From NCBI GenBank assembly GCA_964396505.1, contig CAYNFJ010000059.1, positions 1 to 13,339 of the forward strand: a DNA stretch of 13,339 bases, read 5' to 3'. Made by a program: the position numbers and the translations under genes. Below are positions 7,131 to 13,339 of the stretch, in pieces. Numbering within the stretch: the stretch's first letter is position 1; each line of letters starts with the position of its first letter. This DNA is from DQTL01 sp964396505 (lineage in GTDB: Bacteria > Bacteroidota > Bacteroidia > Flavobacteriales > Flavobacteriaceae). The notes beneath the pieces were generated by a model, which saw only the letters and a program-made list of their open reading frames with translations, was not told the origin of the DNA and did not search any database.

Positions 7131-9017
7131 ATGAAAACAAAAATTTATTACGTTACTTTCTTTTTTCTTACATTATTGGTTTTAAAAGCGCAAGCACAAA
7201 AGGAGGAAACACTTTTTACGATAGATGGGAATCCTGTAAGTGTGGCTGAGTTTCAACGGGTTTATGAAAAAAATCTTTCTATTTTAAATGATGCTAATCA
7301 GAAAGATATAACAAATTACCTAAACTTATACATCAACTATAAATTAAAGCTCAGAGAAGCCTTTGATTTAAAGATGGATACCCTTCCTTCTTATAAAAAA
7401 GAATTTGATAAATATAAAAATCAACTGATAGCTCCTTATCTAAAAGATCCCAATACCGAACGTGATTTGGTCAAAGAAGCTTACAATCACTTACAGAAAG
7501 AAGTCCACGCCGGTCATATCTTAGTAAGATTGGATAAGAATGCTACCCCTCAAGACACATTGGCCGCATATCATAAAATTCTCAAAGCTAGAGAACGTAT
7601 TCTCAAAGGGGAATCCTTTGATAAAGTGGCAAAAGAGATGTCCGAAGATCCTTCTGCTCAAAAAAATGGAGGAGATTTAGGCTATTTTACTGCCTTTCAA
7701 ATGGTGTATCCTTTTGAAATTGCGGCTTACAATACGCCTGTGGGGCAGGTTTCACAGCCTTTTAAAACTCGATTTGGATATCATATAGTCAAGGTGTTTG
7801 ATGTAAGAGATGCCCGAGGTGCTGTAGAGGTAGCTCATATTATGCTAAAAGGTGTCACGCCTCAAAATAAGGCCAAAATACAGACCATCAAAGACCAATT
7901 GGATAAAGGTGCTAATTTTGAAGATTTAGCAAAACAATATTCACAAGATGGGGGTTCGTCCAAAAAAGGAGGGCTATTACCTAAGTTTTCCAGTGGTAGA
8001 ATGGTCAAGGAATTTGAAGATGTGGCTTTTGCATTAAAAAAAGAAGGTGCAATTTCTAAACCCTTTAAAACCGCTTATGGATGGCATATTGCCAAATTGA
8101 TTAAAAAATATCCGATTAAGAGTTTTAAAGAAATGGAACCGGAATTATCCAAAAAAGTGGCACAAGGCAATCGTGCTAAAATTATTGGCAATTCTATTGA
8201 AAGACGCTTGTTAAAAGAGTATTCCATTCAAGTCAATCCGGTATTGTTAAAAGCCTTTAAAAACCCGGATTGGAAAAATATCACTGACTTAAAAGGTTCT
8301 TTAGCTTTCCTCAGAATCCAAGATAAGGTGTTTACGGCTGGTGATTTTTACAATTTTTATCTCGGACATCGTTCTATGCCATTGGGCAAAGCCTTGACTC
8401 TGTTTGAAGGAAAAGAAGCAATCAAATATTACAAAGCGCACCTGAGCGATCATTTTCCCGAATTGGCATATACCTTACAAGAATATAAAGAAGGCTTACT
8501 CTTATTCGATTTGATGCAACAAAAGGTTTGGGAAAAGGCAGAAAAAGATACCACGGGTTTGAAAAAGTTCTTTGCTGATCACAAAGATAAATACCAATGG
8601 AAAAAACGGGTAAAAGCCCTATTTGTCACTTGTCATTCATTGGAAAATGCTCAAAAAGCCTATCAATTATTGAAAAATAAAACCGATGTCAAATCCATTG
8701 AGAATCAATTTCCTAAAACCTCTTTAGTCGCTGTTAAAGAAGGACTTTTTGAAATAAATTCCGATGTTTTTCCTAAGAATTTCGCTTATAAAAAAGGGGT
8801 AACACAACCCATCAAAAAAGGAGAGCAATATCAAGTAATCGCTGTTGAAAAAATCATTGCTCCACAAGGAAAACTCTTGAAAGAGGTCAAAGGAAAAGTT
8901 ATCAGTGATTATCAGGATTTTATTGAAAAACAATGGATTAATCAACTGAAAAACAAGTACACGGTTACAACGAATACAGCAAACCTCAACAAACTCATAA
9001 ATTCATATAAGGATTGA
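7131..9017 (+). CDS. Secreted peptidyl-prolyl cis-trans isomerase with two parvulin domains
   Basis: A 628-aa periplasmic foldase. Residues 1-22 are a Sec signal peptide ending in KAQAQ. Residues about 25-115 form a SurA-like helical chaperone region (TIDGNPVSVAEF at 30-41). Parvulin domain 1 spans about 125-225 (HAGHILVR at 126-133, GGDLGYF at 180-186, TRFGYHIVKV at 213-222). Parvulin domain 2 spans about 233-327 (EVAHIML at 233-239, GGLLPKF at 280-286, TAYGWHIAKL at 314-323). The last 240 residues hold another chaperone-like segment and perhaps a third, degenerate PPIase-like unit at about 505-590 that lacks the GG and GYH signatures. Proteins of this kind escort unfolded outer-membrane proteins. 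It leads a four-gene operon and overlaps the next gene by four bases. PpiD is another multi-part parvulin but is membrane-anchored, which this is not. Confidence 0.9.
   Translation: MKTKIYYVTFFFLTLLVLKAQAQKEETLFTIDGNPVSVAEFQRVYEKNLSILNDANQKDITNYLNLYINYKLKLREAFDLKMDTLPSYKKEFDKYKNQLIAPYLKDPNTERDLVKEAYNHLQKEVHAGHILVRLDKNATPQDTLAAYHKILKARERILKGESFDKVAKEMSEDPSAQKNGGDLGYFTAFQMVYPFEIAAYNTPVGQVSQPFKTRFGYHIVKVFDVRDARGAVEVAHIMLKGVTPQNKAKIQTIKDQLDKGANFEDLAKQYSQDGGSSKKGGLLPKFSSGRMVKEFEDVAFALKKEGAISKPFKTAYGWHIAKLIKKYPIKSFKEMEPELSKKVAQGNRAKIIGNSIERRLLKEYSIQVNPVLLKAFKNPDWKNITDLKGSLAFLRIQDKVFTAGDFYNFYLGHRSMPLGKALTLFEGKEAIKYYKAHLSDHFPELAYTLQEYKEGLLLFDLMQQKVWEKAEKDTTGLKKFFADHKDKYQWKKRVKALFVTCHSLENAQKAYQLLKNKTDVKSIENQFPKTSLVAVKEGLFEINSDVFPKNFAYKKGVTQPIKKGEQYQVIAVEKIIAPQGKLLKEVKGKVISDYQDFIEKQWINQLKNKYTVTTNTANLNKLINSYKD
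9014..9017 (+). promoter_or_regulatory. TTGA stop/start overlap coupling two PPIase-operon genes
   Basis: TTG starts the lipoprotein gene and TGA, one base later, ends the first PPIase gene. AAGGA lies just upstream at about 9009-9013. Termination-reinitiation is the simplest reading, as the alternative starts in the lipoprotein frame would lose the signal peptide. Confidence 0.6.
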
Positions 9018-9883
9018 AAAAATATTGGATCATAGTAGGGCTTTTAAGCTATTTTTCCCTTTTCTTTTCATGTGATTATTTACATTTAAAAGAAAAGGAT
9101 CACACCGGTGAAGTAATTGCCTCTGTGGGTGATAAAAAATTGTATAAAAAAGATTTGGAATCGCTTTACAAAGGCGTGACGGACCCTGCCGACAGTGCAT
9201 TGATTGCTAATAATTTTATCGAAAATTGGGCTAAAAAACAGATATTCTTGCAAAAAGCGGCGCTCAATTTATCTTCTGACAAGGAATCGGAACTCACTAA
9301 AATGGTCAATGAATATCGAGAGGATTTATTTATCAATTCCTACAAAGAAGCCCTAGTCAGTCAGAATGTAGATAGCCTTGTCAGCGACCAAACCATCACA
9401 GATTTTTATCAATCCAATCAAACCATTTTTAGATTAAATGAAGAACTGGTGAAGTATAAAGAGTTGATATTCAGAACAGATTCGGATGTAGATGTCAAGG
9501 AGGTCAAAAAATTATTAATGCAAAATACGCGTGAAAGCACGACACAATTATTGGATGACGAATTGAAATTTGTATCATTGCAATTGAATGATTCCGTATG
9601 GTTTCCCTATACCGGTTTATTGCAAAAAAATCCGATGTTACAAACGCAAGGCAAATCAAAAATTTTATCAAAAAATAAGTTGATAACGGCTAAGGATTCC
9701 GTAAATACTCATTTGATATTTATAGAAGATTTTTTGGAACGAAACAAAATTGCACCGCTTAATTACGTAAAACCGGTTATCAAACAGATTATTTTTCATC
9801 AAAAAAAATTAACCTATATTAACGAACTGGAAGATCAATTAATAAATGAAGCCATTCAACAAAATATTTATAAAAAATACTAA
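9014..9883 (+). CDS. SurA-N-like periplasmic lipoprotein without a recognisable parvulin domain
   Basis: A 289-aa lipoprotein: MKKYWIIVGLLSYFSLFFSC is a lipoprotein signal with Cys20 as the lipidated residue. After it, EVIASVGDKKLYKKDLESLY resembles the N-terminal strand and helix of SurA/PpiC-type chaperones (compare DGVVAVVGKNMVLKSDIEKY in the downstream SurA-type protein). The rest is helical and charged, and none of the parvulin marks (GG.LG, FGYHIVKV) is present. It is therefore probably a chaperone arm or PPIase partner, although annotation pipelines often label such genes as PPIases from context. The start is TTG at 9014, since no ATG occurs until far past the lipobox. It overlaps the preceding TGA as TTGA, and AAGGA just upstream is a rare Shine-Dalgarno-like site here, suggesting translational coupling. 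No typical surface-export signal follows Cys20, so the protein likely faces the periplasm. Confidence 0.8.
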   Translation: MKKYWIIVGLLSYFSLFFSCDYLHLKEKDHTGEVIASVGDKKLYKKDLESLYKGVTDPADSALIANNFIENWAKKQIFLQKAALNLSSDKESELTKMVNEYREDLFINSYKEALVSQNVDSLVSDQTITDFYQSNQTIFRLNEELVKYKELIFRTDSDVDVKEVKKLLMQNTRESTTQLLDDELKFVSLQLNDSVWFPYTGLLQKNPMLQTQGKSKILSKNKLITAKDSVNTHLIFIEDFLERNKIAPLNYVKPVIKQIIFHQKKLTYINELEDQLINEAIQQNIYKKY

Positions 9884-9887
9884 AATA

Positions 9888-11261
9888 ATGAAACCAATGA
9901 ATAAATACATAGCAATCGTTTTTAGCCTATTAATCGGCATAACTACCTACGGGCAAAAGAAAATTAAAATAGATGGAGTAGTAGCCGTAGTAGGTAAAAA
10001 TATGGTACTCAAATCGGATATTGAAAAATACAAATTGGAACTAAAACAATCCGGAGAGCCGGTAGATGAAATTTCAGATTGCGAAATTTTGGAAAAAATG
10101 ATGCAACAAAAATTACTGGCACATCATGCCGTAATTGATAGCTTAGTTGCCACAGAAGCCAGTGTAAAACCTATGGTAGAACGAAAATTGGACTATTTCA
10201 AACAACAACTGGGTTCTGTTGATAAAGTTGTCGCTATGTACGGTTTTGACAATCTGGATGATTTGACCACAGAGCTGACTCGTATCGAAATTGAAAATTC
10301 ATTGATCTCGCAAATGCAACAAAAGATAACCGCCGATGTAAGTGTCACACCTGAAGAAGTACGCAACTATTTCAATAGCTTACAAAAAGAAAATGAATTG
10401 CCCGAGTTTACAACCGAAGTAAAATTGGCACAAATCGTAATGCATATAAATCCTTCTGAAGAAGAAATTAAACGAGTGAAAGATAAGTTACTACAGATCA
10501 AAAAAGACGTAGAAGACGGTGCCAGCTTAAAGATGAAAGCCCTGTTATATTCTGATGATCCGGGTGTGACACAAAATGGCGGATTGTACACGATTACCCG
10601 AGAAAGTCAATTTGTAAAAGAGTTTAAAGATGCCGCATTTTCATTGGATGAAGGACAGGTGTCAGAGCCATTTAAATCACAGTTCGGCTATCATATTGTC
10701 AAGGTAGAAAAGATAAAAGGACAACAAATAGACGTACGTCACGTATTGATACAACCCAAAGTGTCCGATAAAGAAAAAAACATAGTCAAACAACGATTGG
10801 ACAGTATTCGTAGCGAAATAGTAAAAGGAAATATGACTTTTGAAGAAGCCGTAAAAAAATATTCCGATGACAAAGTCAGTAAATTGAACAAAGGAATAAT
10901 CTTGAATCCATTTACCAATGAAAGCGCGTTCAGATTGAGCGGCGAGCAGTTTATGCGAACTTTTCCCTCATTGCATTCCAAGGTTTTTAACCTAAAACAA
11001 GGTGAAATGACCGATGTATTTTACGATGAAACACGTGAAGGAGAAAAGATGTATAAATTAGTCCTTGTCAAAGAAAAAATACCGGGACACGTAGCAGATT
11101 TTGCCAAAGATTATGTGAAAATCCAAAATTTGGCTTTGTCCAAAAAAAGACAAGAGACTATGGACAAGTGGATCAATGAAAAAATAAAAGATACCTACAT
11201 AAAAATAGGAGAAGATTATAAAGATTGTAAGTTCAAAGATAACTATAAGAAAACATTATAA
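9888..11261 (+). CDS. SurA-type periplasmic peptidyl-prolyl isomerase/chaperone
   Basis: A 457-aa SurA-like protein from the ATG at 9888. The signal peptide (IAIVFSLLIGITTYG) ends at about residue 22. A SurA N-terminal chaperone domain covers about 24-165, beginning IDGVVAVVGKNMVLKSDIE. One good parvulin domain spans about 177-275 (KLAQIVMH, NGGLYTI, SQFGYHIVKV). A second PPIase-like unit (about 281-390) begins DVRHVLIQPKV but lacks the GG and GYH signatures, so it is probably not catalytic, as with the inactive first parvulin domain of E. coli SurA. The C-terminal stretch ends in an IKIGEDYKDCKF segment. The start is placed four bases after the preceding stop; an in-frame ATG at 9846 would overlap the previous gene and put 14 residues before the signal peptide, and ATG 9897 is a fair alternative. 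Expected role: carrying outer-membrane beta-barrel proteins to the BAM complex. The symbol surA is fitting but orthology was not tested. Confidence 0.9.
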   Translation: MKPMNKYIAIVFSLLIGITTYGQKKIKIDGVVAVVGKNMVLKSDIEKYKLELKQSGEPVDEISDCEILEKMMQQKLLAHHAVIDSLVATEASVKPMVERKLDYFKQQLGSVDKVVAMYGFDNLDDLTTELTRIEIENSLISQMQQKITADVSVTPEEVRNYFNSLQKENELPEFTTEVKLAQIVMHINPSEEEIKRVKDKLLQIKKDVEDGASLKMKALLYSDDPGVTQNGGLYTITRESQFVKEFKDAAFSLDEGQVSEPFKSQFGYHIVKVEKIKGQQIDVRHVLIQPKVSDKEKNIVKQRLDSIRSEIVKGNMTFEEAVKKYSDDKVSKLNKGIILNPFTNESAFRLSGEQFMRTFPSLHSKVFNLKQGEMTDVFYDETREGEKMYKLVLVKEKIPGHVADFAKDYVKIQNLALSKKRQETMDKWINEKIKDTYIKIGEDYKDCKFKDNYKKTL

Positions 11262-11264
11262 ACT

Positions 11265-12218
11265 ATGTCAGATGTAGCAGCTGCTAAACGTTTAGTAAAC
11301 AAATACCATCAATTAAAAAAAGAAATTGCCAAGGTTATTATAGGACAAGATGAAGCGGTAGATCACGTCTTGTTATCCATCTTTGTCGGAGGGCACTCCT
11401 TGTTAATAGGGGTTCCCGGATTGGCTAAAACACTGTTGGTATCTACCGTAGCCCAAACATTGGGTTTGGACTTTAAGCGGATACAATTTACACCCGATTT
11501 AATGCCTTCGGATATTTTGGGAAGTGAAATATTGGATGAAAGTCGGCATTTTAAATTTATCAAGGGACCCGTTTTTTCTAATATCATTTTGGCTGATGAA
11601 ATTAACCGGACACCGCCCAAAACACAGGCGGCACTTCTGGAAGCAATGCAGGAACGCTCGGTTACCATTGCCGGACATGAACATAAATTAGCCAGCCCCT
11701 TCTTTGTGTTGGCTACGCAAAATCCCATAGAGCAGGAGGGAACCTATCCACTCCCCGAGGCGCAATTAGACCGATTTTTGTTTTCTATCAATCTAGATTA
11801 TCCCAGTTTTGAAGAAGAAGTAAACATAGTAAAAAGCACTACCGATGATACGACAGCCGAAATAAAAAGTATTTTTGAAGCCGCAGAAATATTGGAATTT
11901 CAACATCTTATCAGACGCATACCCGTAGCGGATAATGTGGTAGAATATGCTGTCAATTTAGTATCCAAAACCCGTCCTGAATCCGATTTGGCACCCGATA
12001 TGGTCAAGAATTATATCGATTGGGGGGCCGGTCCCAGAGCCTCTCAAAATCTTATCTTGGCTGCCAAAGCCTATGCGGTAATTCATGAAAAATTATCACC
12101 CGATAAAGAAGATGTACAGGCGGTAGCCTATGCAATATTATATCATAGAATTGTGAAAAATTATAAAGCAGAAGCCGAAGGAATCAGCGAAAAAGAAATT
12201 ATTGAAGCTTTGTTGTAG
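11265..12218 (+). CDS. MoxR-family AAA+ ATPase
   Basis: A complete 317-aa MoxR ATPase (AAA_3 family), cytoplasmic. Seen directly: Walker A GVPGLAKT at 49-56 with the MoxR-typical Ala before Lys, TPDLMPSDILG at 76-86, Walker B IILADE at 107-112 followed by INRTPPKTQAALLEAMQE, sensor 1 ATQNP with N153, LDRF at 169-172 with R170 as the likely arginine finger, and sensor 2 GAGPRAS with R258. MoxR proteins act as chaperone-like remodellers that activate or insert metal centres, often beside DUF58 and von Willebrand A genes. None of those partners follows here. Instead it begins three bases after the SurA-type gene and so is almost certainly co-transcribed with the periplasmic chaperones. Its substrate is unknown. 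Conserved operon placement hints at envelope biogenesis or stress, but that is inference. Confidence 0.93.
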   Translation: MSDVAAAKRLVNKYHQLKKEIAKVIIGQDEAVDHVLLSIFVGGHSLLIGVPGLAKTLLVSTVAQTLGLDFKRIQFTPDLMPSDILGSEILDESRHFKFIKGPVFSNIILADEINRTPPKTQAALLEAMQERSVTIAGHEHKLASPFFVLATQNPIEQEGTYPLPEAQLDRFLFSINLDYPSFEEEVNIVKSTTDDTTAEIKSIFEAAEILEFQHLIRRIPVADNVVEYAVNLVSKTRPESDLAPDMVKNYIDWGAGPRASQNLILAAKAYAVIHEKLSPDKEDVQAVAYAILYHRIVKNYKAEAEGISEKEIIEALL

Positions 12219-12355
12219 CGTCTGACTTCTTTATGGCAATTATCAATATAGTATTTTAGACTTGGCAAATTATCAAACTATAGCAAGTGGTGATAATGAT
12301 GTAAGAATAGCTATATATATTCACTAATGAAGATTATAATGAAGCACAGTAATTT
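12219..12355. other. AT-rich intergenic stretch with imperfect repeats
   Basis: No gene with a start codon is seen. GGCAATTATCAATATAG (12235-12251) recurs imperfectly as GGCAAATTATCAAACTATAG (12264-12283), and TAATGAAG occurs twice near 12325-12344. A 31-codon open stretch at 12226-12318 contains NYQYSILDLANYQT but lacks a start; it may be a coding remnant or chance. No TAnnTTTG element and no good hairpin-plus-T terminator were found, although the MoxR operon should end here. Confidence 0.4.
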
Positions 12356-12976
12356 ATGAGAAAACACATAACACTTAGTTTTTTAGTTTTTATTATATTT
12401 TATTCTTGTAAAGTAACTGATATAAGTAAAAAAGAGGAGTTGACTTTTAAAGAAAACTGTATAAAACAAGTTATTTTAGTTAATAAAGATTTTTTCAAAG
12501 CTAACTACTTCTTAGCACATTATCCTTTAGATGATTTTGACTCAATTGATTTTAAGGGCATTGATTATATAAAAAAAACTAAAGCGCCTTTTTTTGAGAA
12601 GAGAACACCAAAAGACAATGCTAAAAAACAGTTGTTATTTTGTTTGAAATCACTTAAAGAAAAAGATACTGTTTATATAAAAAATCAATTAGTAGCCAAC
12701 AAGACACATTTTTTGACTAAAAAACTTATCGGTAATAAAGCGCTGTTAACAAAAGCGACATATAAAACGCTGCTAGAAAAAAAAAGTAATGCGCTTGAAG
12801 GAGGTGTCAATGCTATTTCTAATCCTATTTTTAATAAAGCAAAAACAAAGGCACTTGTAACAATTTATTATAGAAATATTGTTTTTGTTAAGGGGAAACT
12901 ACTTCAAACAATGCTGAAAACTAAGGGGATTTTGTACAAGTATGAAAAAGGAAAATGGCTACGAGATAGTATGTAA
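12356..12976 (+). CDS. Hypothetical lipoprotein
   Basis: A 206-aa predicted lipoprotein I do not recognise. MRKHITLSFLVFIIFYSC is a lipoprotein signal peptide with Cys18 as the lipidated residue. The mature part is rich in lysine, with a helical-looking middle. Its C-terminal third has the pattern ISNPIFNKAKTKALVTIYYR, then KGILYKYEKGKW, which recalls small flavobacterial lipoproteins whose beta-rich end repeats phrases like NPIF...ALV...YxyxNGKW. No enzyme motif is visible. Only one extra cysteine pair candidate (C35 and C95) is present. Base composition is more AT-rich than the operon upstream, no promoter element or Shine-Dalgarno site was found, and the gene stands alone, all in keeping with accessory or recently acquired DNA. 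The length, signal peptide and clean reading frame make it a real gene rather than a chance frame; the function is unknown. Confidence 0.7.
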   Translation: MRKHITLSFLVFIIFYSCKVTDISKKEELTFKENCIKQVILVNKDFFKANYFLAHYPLDDFDSIDFKGIDYIKKTKAPFFEKRTPKDNAKKQLLFCLKSLKEKDTVYIKNQLVANKTHFLTKKLIGNKALLTKATYKTLLEKKSNALEGGVNAISNPIFNKAKTKALVTIYYRNIVFVKGKLLQTMLKTKGILYKYEKGKWLRDSM

Positions 12977-13024
12977 TAATATAGCTATAAGAAAAAAACA
13001 CTTAAAAATTTTTTTCTCCCACTC

Positions 13025-13046
13025 CCGCCACGCTATGGCGTGGTGG
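13025..13046. repeat. GC-rich inverted repeat (9-bp stem, 4-base loop)
   Basis: CCGCCACGC and GCGTGGTGG pair over nine positions (one G-U) around a TATG loop, in the middle of otherwise AT-rich DNA. On neither strand is the stem followed at once by a T run, so it is not a standard intrinsic terminator; on the minus strand a run of A, then T, begins only some ten bases further on. It could be part of a dispersed intergenic repeat, a structured RNA, or an unusual terminator for the lipoprotein gene. Confidence 0.7.
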
Positions 13047-13076
13047 TACAAAAAGCAAGAGCAATATAACTTCCCC

Positions 13077-13096
13077 AGCTCCCATAAGCTCCCATA
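13077..13096. repeat. Perfect 10-bp tandem duplication
   Basis: AGCTCCCATA occurs twice in direct tandem. It is probably a replication-slippage product and may vary in copy number between strains. Confidence 0.75.
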
Positions 13097-13110
13097 CAAA
13101 TAATCACTCC

Positions 13111-13125
13111 CCAAAAGTGTTTTGG
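13111..13125. repeat. Small inverted repeat
   Basis: CCAAAA, loop GTG, then TTTTGG: a perfect 6-bp stem of mainly A-T pairs. It is weak on its own and mentioned because it lies 65 bases from the stronger hairpin in the same gene-free stretch. Confidence 0.4.
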
Positions 13126-13292
13126 AAATAGCGTTACAGAAAATAAAACTACTTTTGAGACAGGCAGTTTTTAAGCAATACAAACTCCCGTTACTACGCG
13201 ATTATATCATACAACAAAACACAAATAAGCCATTGACCTCAAATCTCAAATCTTGAATTTTAAATCTTAATAGAACATTCACCTGAAATACC

Positions 13293-13300
13293 TATATTTG
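13293..13300 (+). promoter_or_regulatory. -7 promoter element before a gene at the window edge
   Basis: TATATTTG matches TAnnTTTG exactly and lies 21 bases before an ATG at 13322, the same arrangement as for the promoters at 4944 and 7099. No clear -33 box is visible. Confidence 0.5.
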
Positions 13301-13321
13301 TACCCGACGTTCTTTCATATA

Positions 13322-13339
13322 ATGATTATTATCCCTTTG
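13322..13339 (+). CDS. First codons of a gene running off the window
   Basis: ATG at 13322 opens the frame MIIIPL before the window ends. The only support is the promoter element at 13293-13300 with a leader of about 15 bases, the spacing used elsewhere in this window. Six codons are too few to name a product. Confidence 0.4.

Larger units (their letters stand above)
12977..13321. other. Gene-poor stretch with hairpins and a tandem duplication
   Basis: About 345 bases without a convincing gene. It holds an A/T-run segment (12991-13015), a GC-rich hairpin (13025-13046), a 10-bp tandem duplication (13077-13096), a small hairpin (13111-13125), a start-less 50-codon open stretch on the plus strand (13104-13253), low-complexity AAATCT-type sequence at 13240-13268, and a promoter element at 13293-13300. 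No transposase, tRNA or rRNA is seen. Confidence 0.5.

Noticed and set aside
9846..9887. SurA-type gene starting at ATG 9846, inside the preceding gene.
   Set aside because: It would place 14 extra residues in front of a normal signal peptide; ATG 9888 (or 9897) fits the signal peptide and the gene spacing.
12991..13016. Possible intrinsic terminator made of an A run followed by a T run after the lipoprotein gene.
   Set aside because: The pairing would be A-T only with an irregular loop; it cannot be told from ordinary AT-rich sequence.
12959..13183. Minus-strand 74-codon frame.
   Set aside because: It overlaps the end of the lipoprotein gene, runs through the hairpin and tandem repeat, is rich in Cys and aromatic residues in a way typical of chance frames, and resembles no family I know.
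1..13339. CRISPR array, toxin-antitoxin pair, phage or transposase genes.
   Set aside because: No regularly spaced repeats, no transposase or integrase motifs and no paired small genes were found on either strand.

Overview
The window looks like chromosomal DNA from a Bacteroidota bacterium, most likely a member of the Flavobacteriales. The evidence is AT-rich DNA, almost no Shine-Dalgarno sites, and several copies of the Bacteroidota -7 promoter element TAnnTTTG placed 15-40 bases before start codons. A DUF493 protein and a cluster of periplasmic peptidyl-prolyl isomerases followed by a MoxR ATPase fit the same group. The genus cannot be fixed from the sequence alone.

Region 1 (1-4471, minus strand) holds the 5' three quarters of a tRNA with anticodon CAU and its own promoter. 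Next to it is a two-gene operon, fdhB then fdhA, for a cytoplasmic NAD-linked formate dehydrogenase. FdhB is a NuoE-NuoF fusion (NADH/FMN module). FdhA joins a NuoG-like iron-sulfur arm to a molybdopterin (bis-MGD) catalytic part that uses cysteine in place of selenocysteine. In FdhA all four ligands of the usual His-Cys3 [4Fe-4S] cluster are replaced, which is the most striking protein-level oddity here.

Region 2 (4500-6972) starts with a DUF423 membrane protein read divergently from fdhB, the two promoter elements lying back to back. A DUF493 (YbeD-like) gene follows and runs into a 100-N assembly gap. From the other side of the gap, on the minus strand, comes an LTA-synthase-like membrane sulfatase/phosphotransferase whose C-terminus is lost in the gap.

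Region 3 (7099-12218, plus strand) is a tight four-gene operon: a secreted PPIase with two clear parvulin domains, a lipoprotein resembling a SurA chaperone arm without a parvulin domain (TTG start, 4-base overlap), a SurA-type PPIase, and a MoxR-family AAA+ ATPase. The first three probably escort outer-membrane proteins through the periplasm. The MoxR protein would act in the cytoplasm.

Region 4 (12219-13339) is an AT-rich, loosely packed stretch. It has one orphan lipoprotein gene, then about 345 bases without a convincing gene but with a strong GC-rich hairpin, a 10-bp tandem duplication and a smaller hairpin. At the very edge is a promoter element with the first codons of a further gene. 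I found no CRISPR array, rRNA, integrase or complete insertion sequence. The best candidates for follow-up are the FdhA cluster loss, the parvulin-less lipoprotein in the chaperone operon and the 13.0-13.3 kb repeat-bearing segment; none of them amounts to a demonstrated new system.
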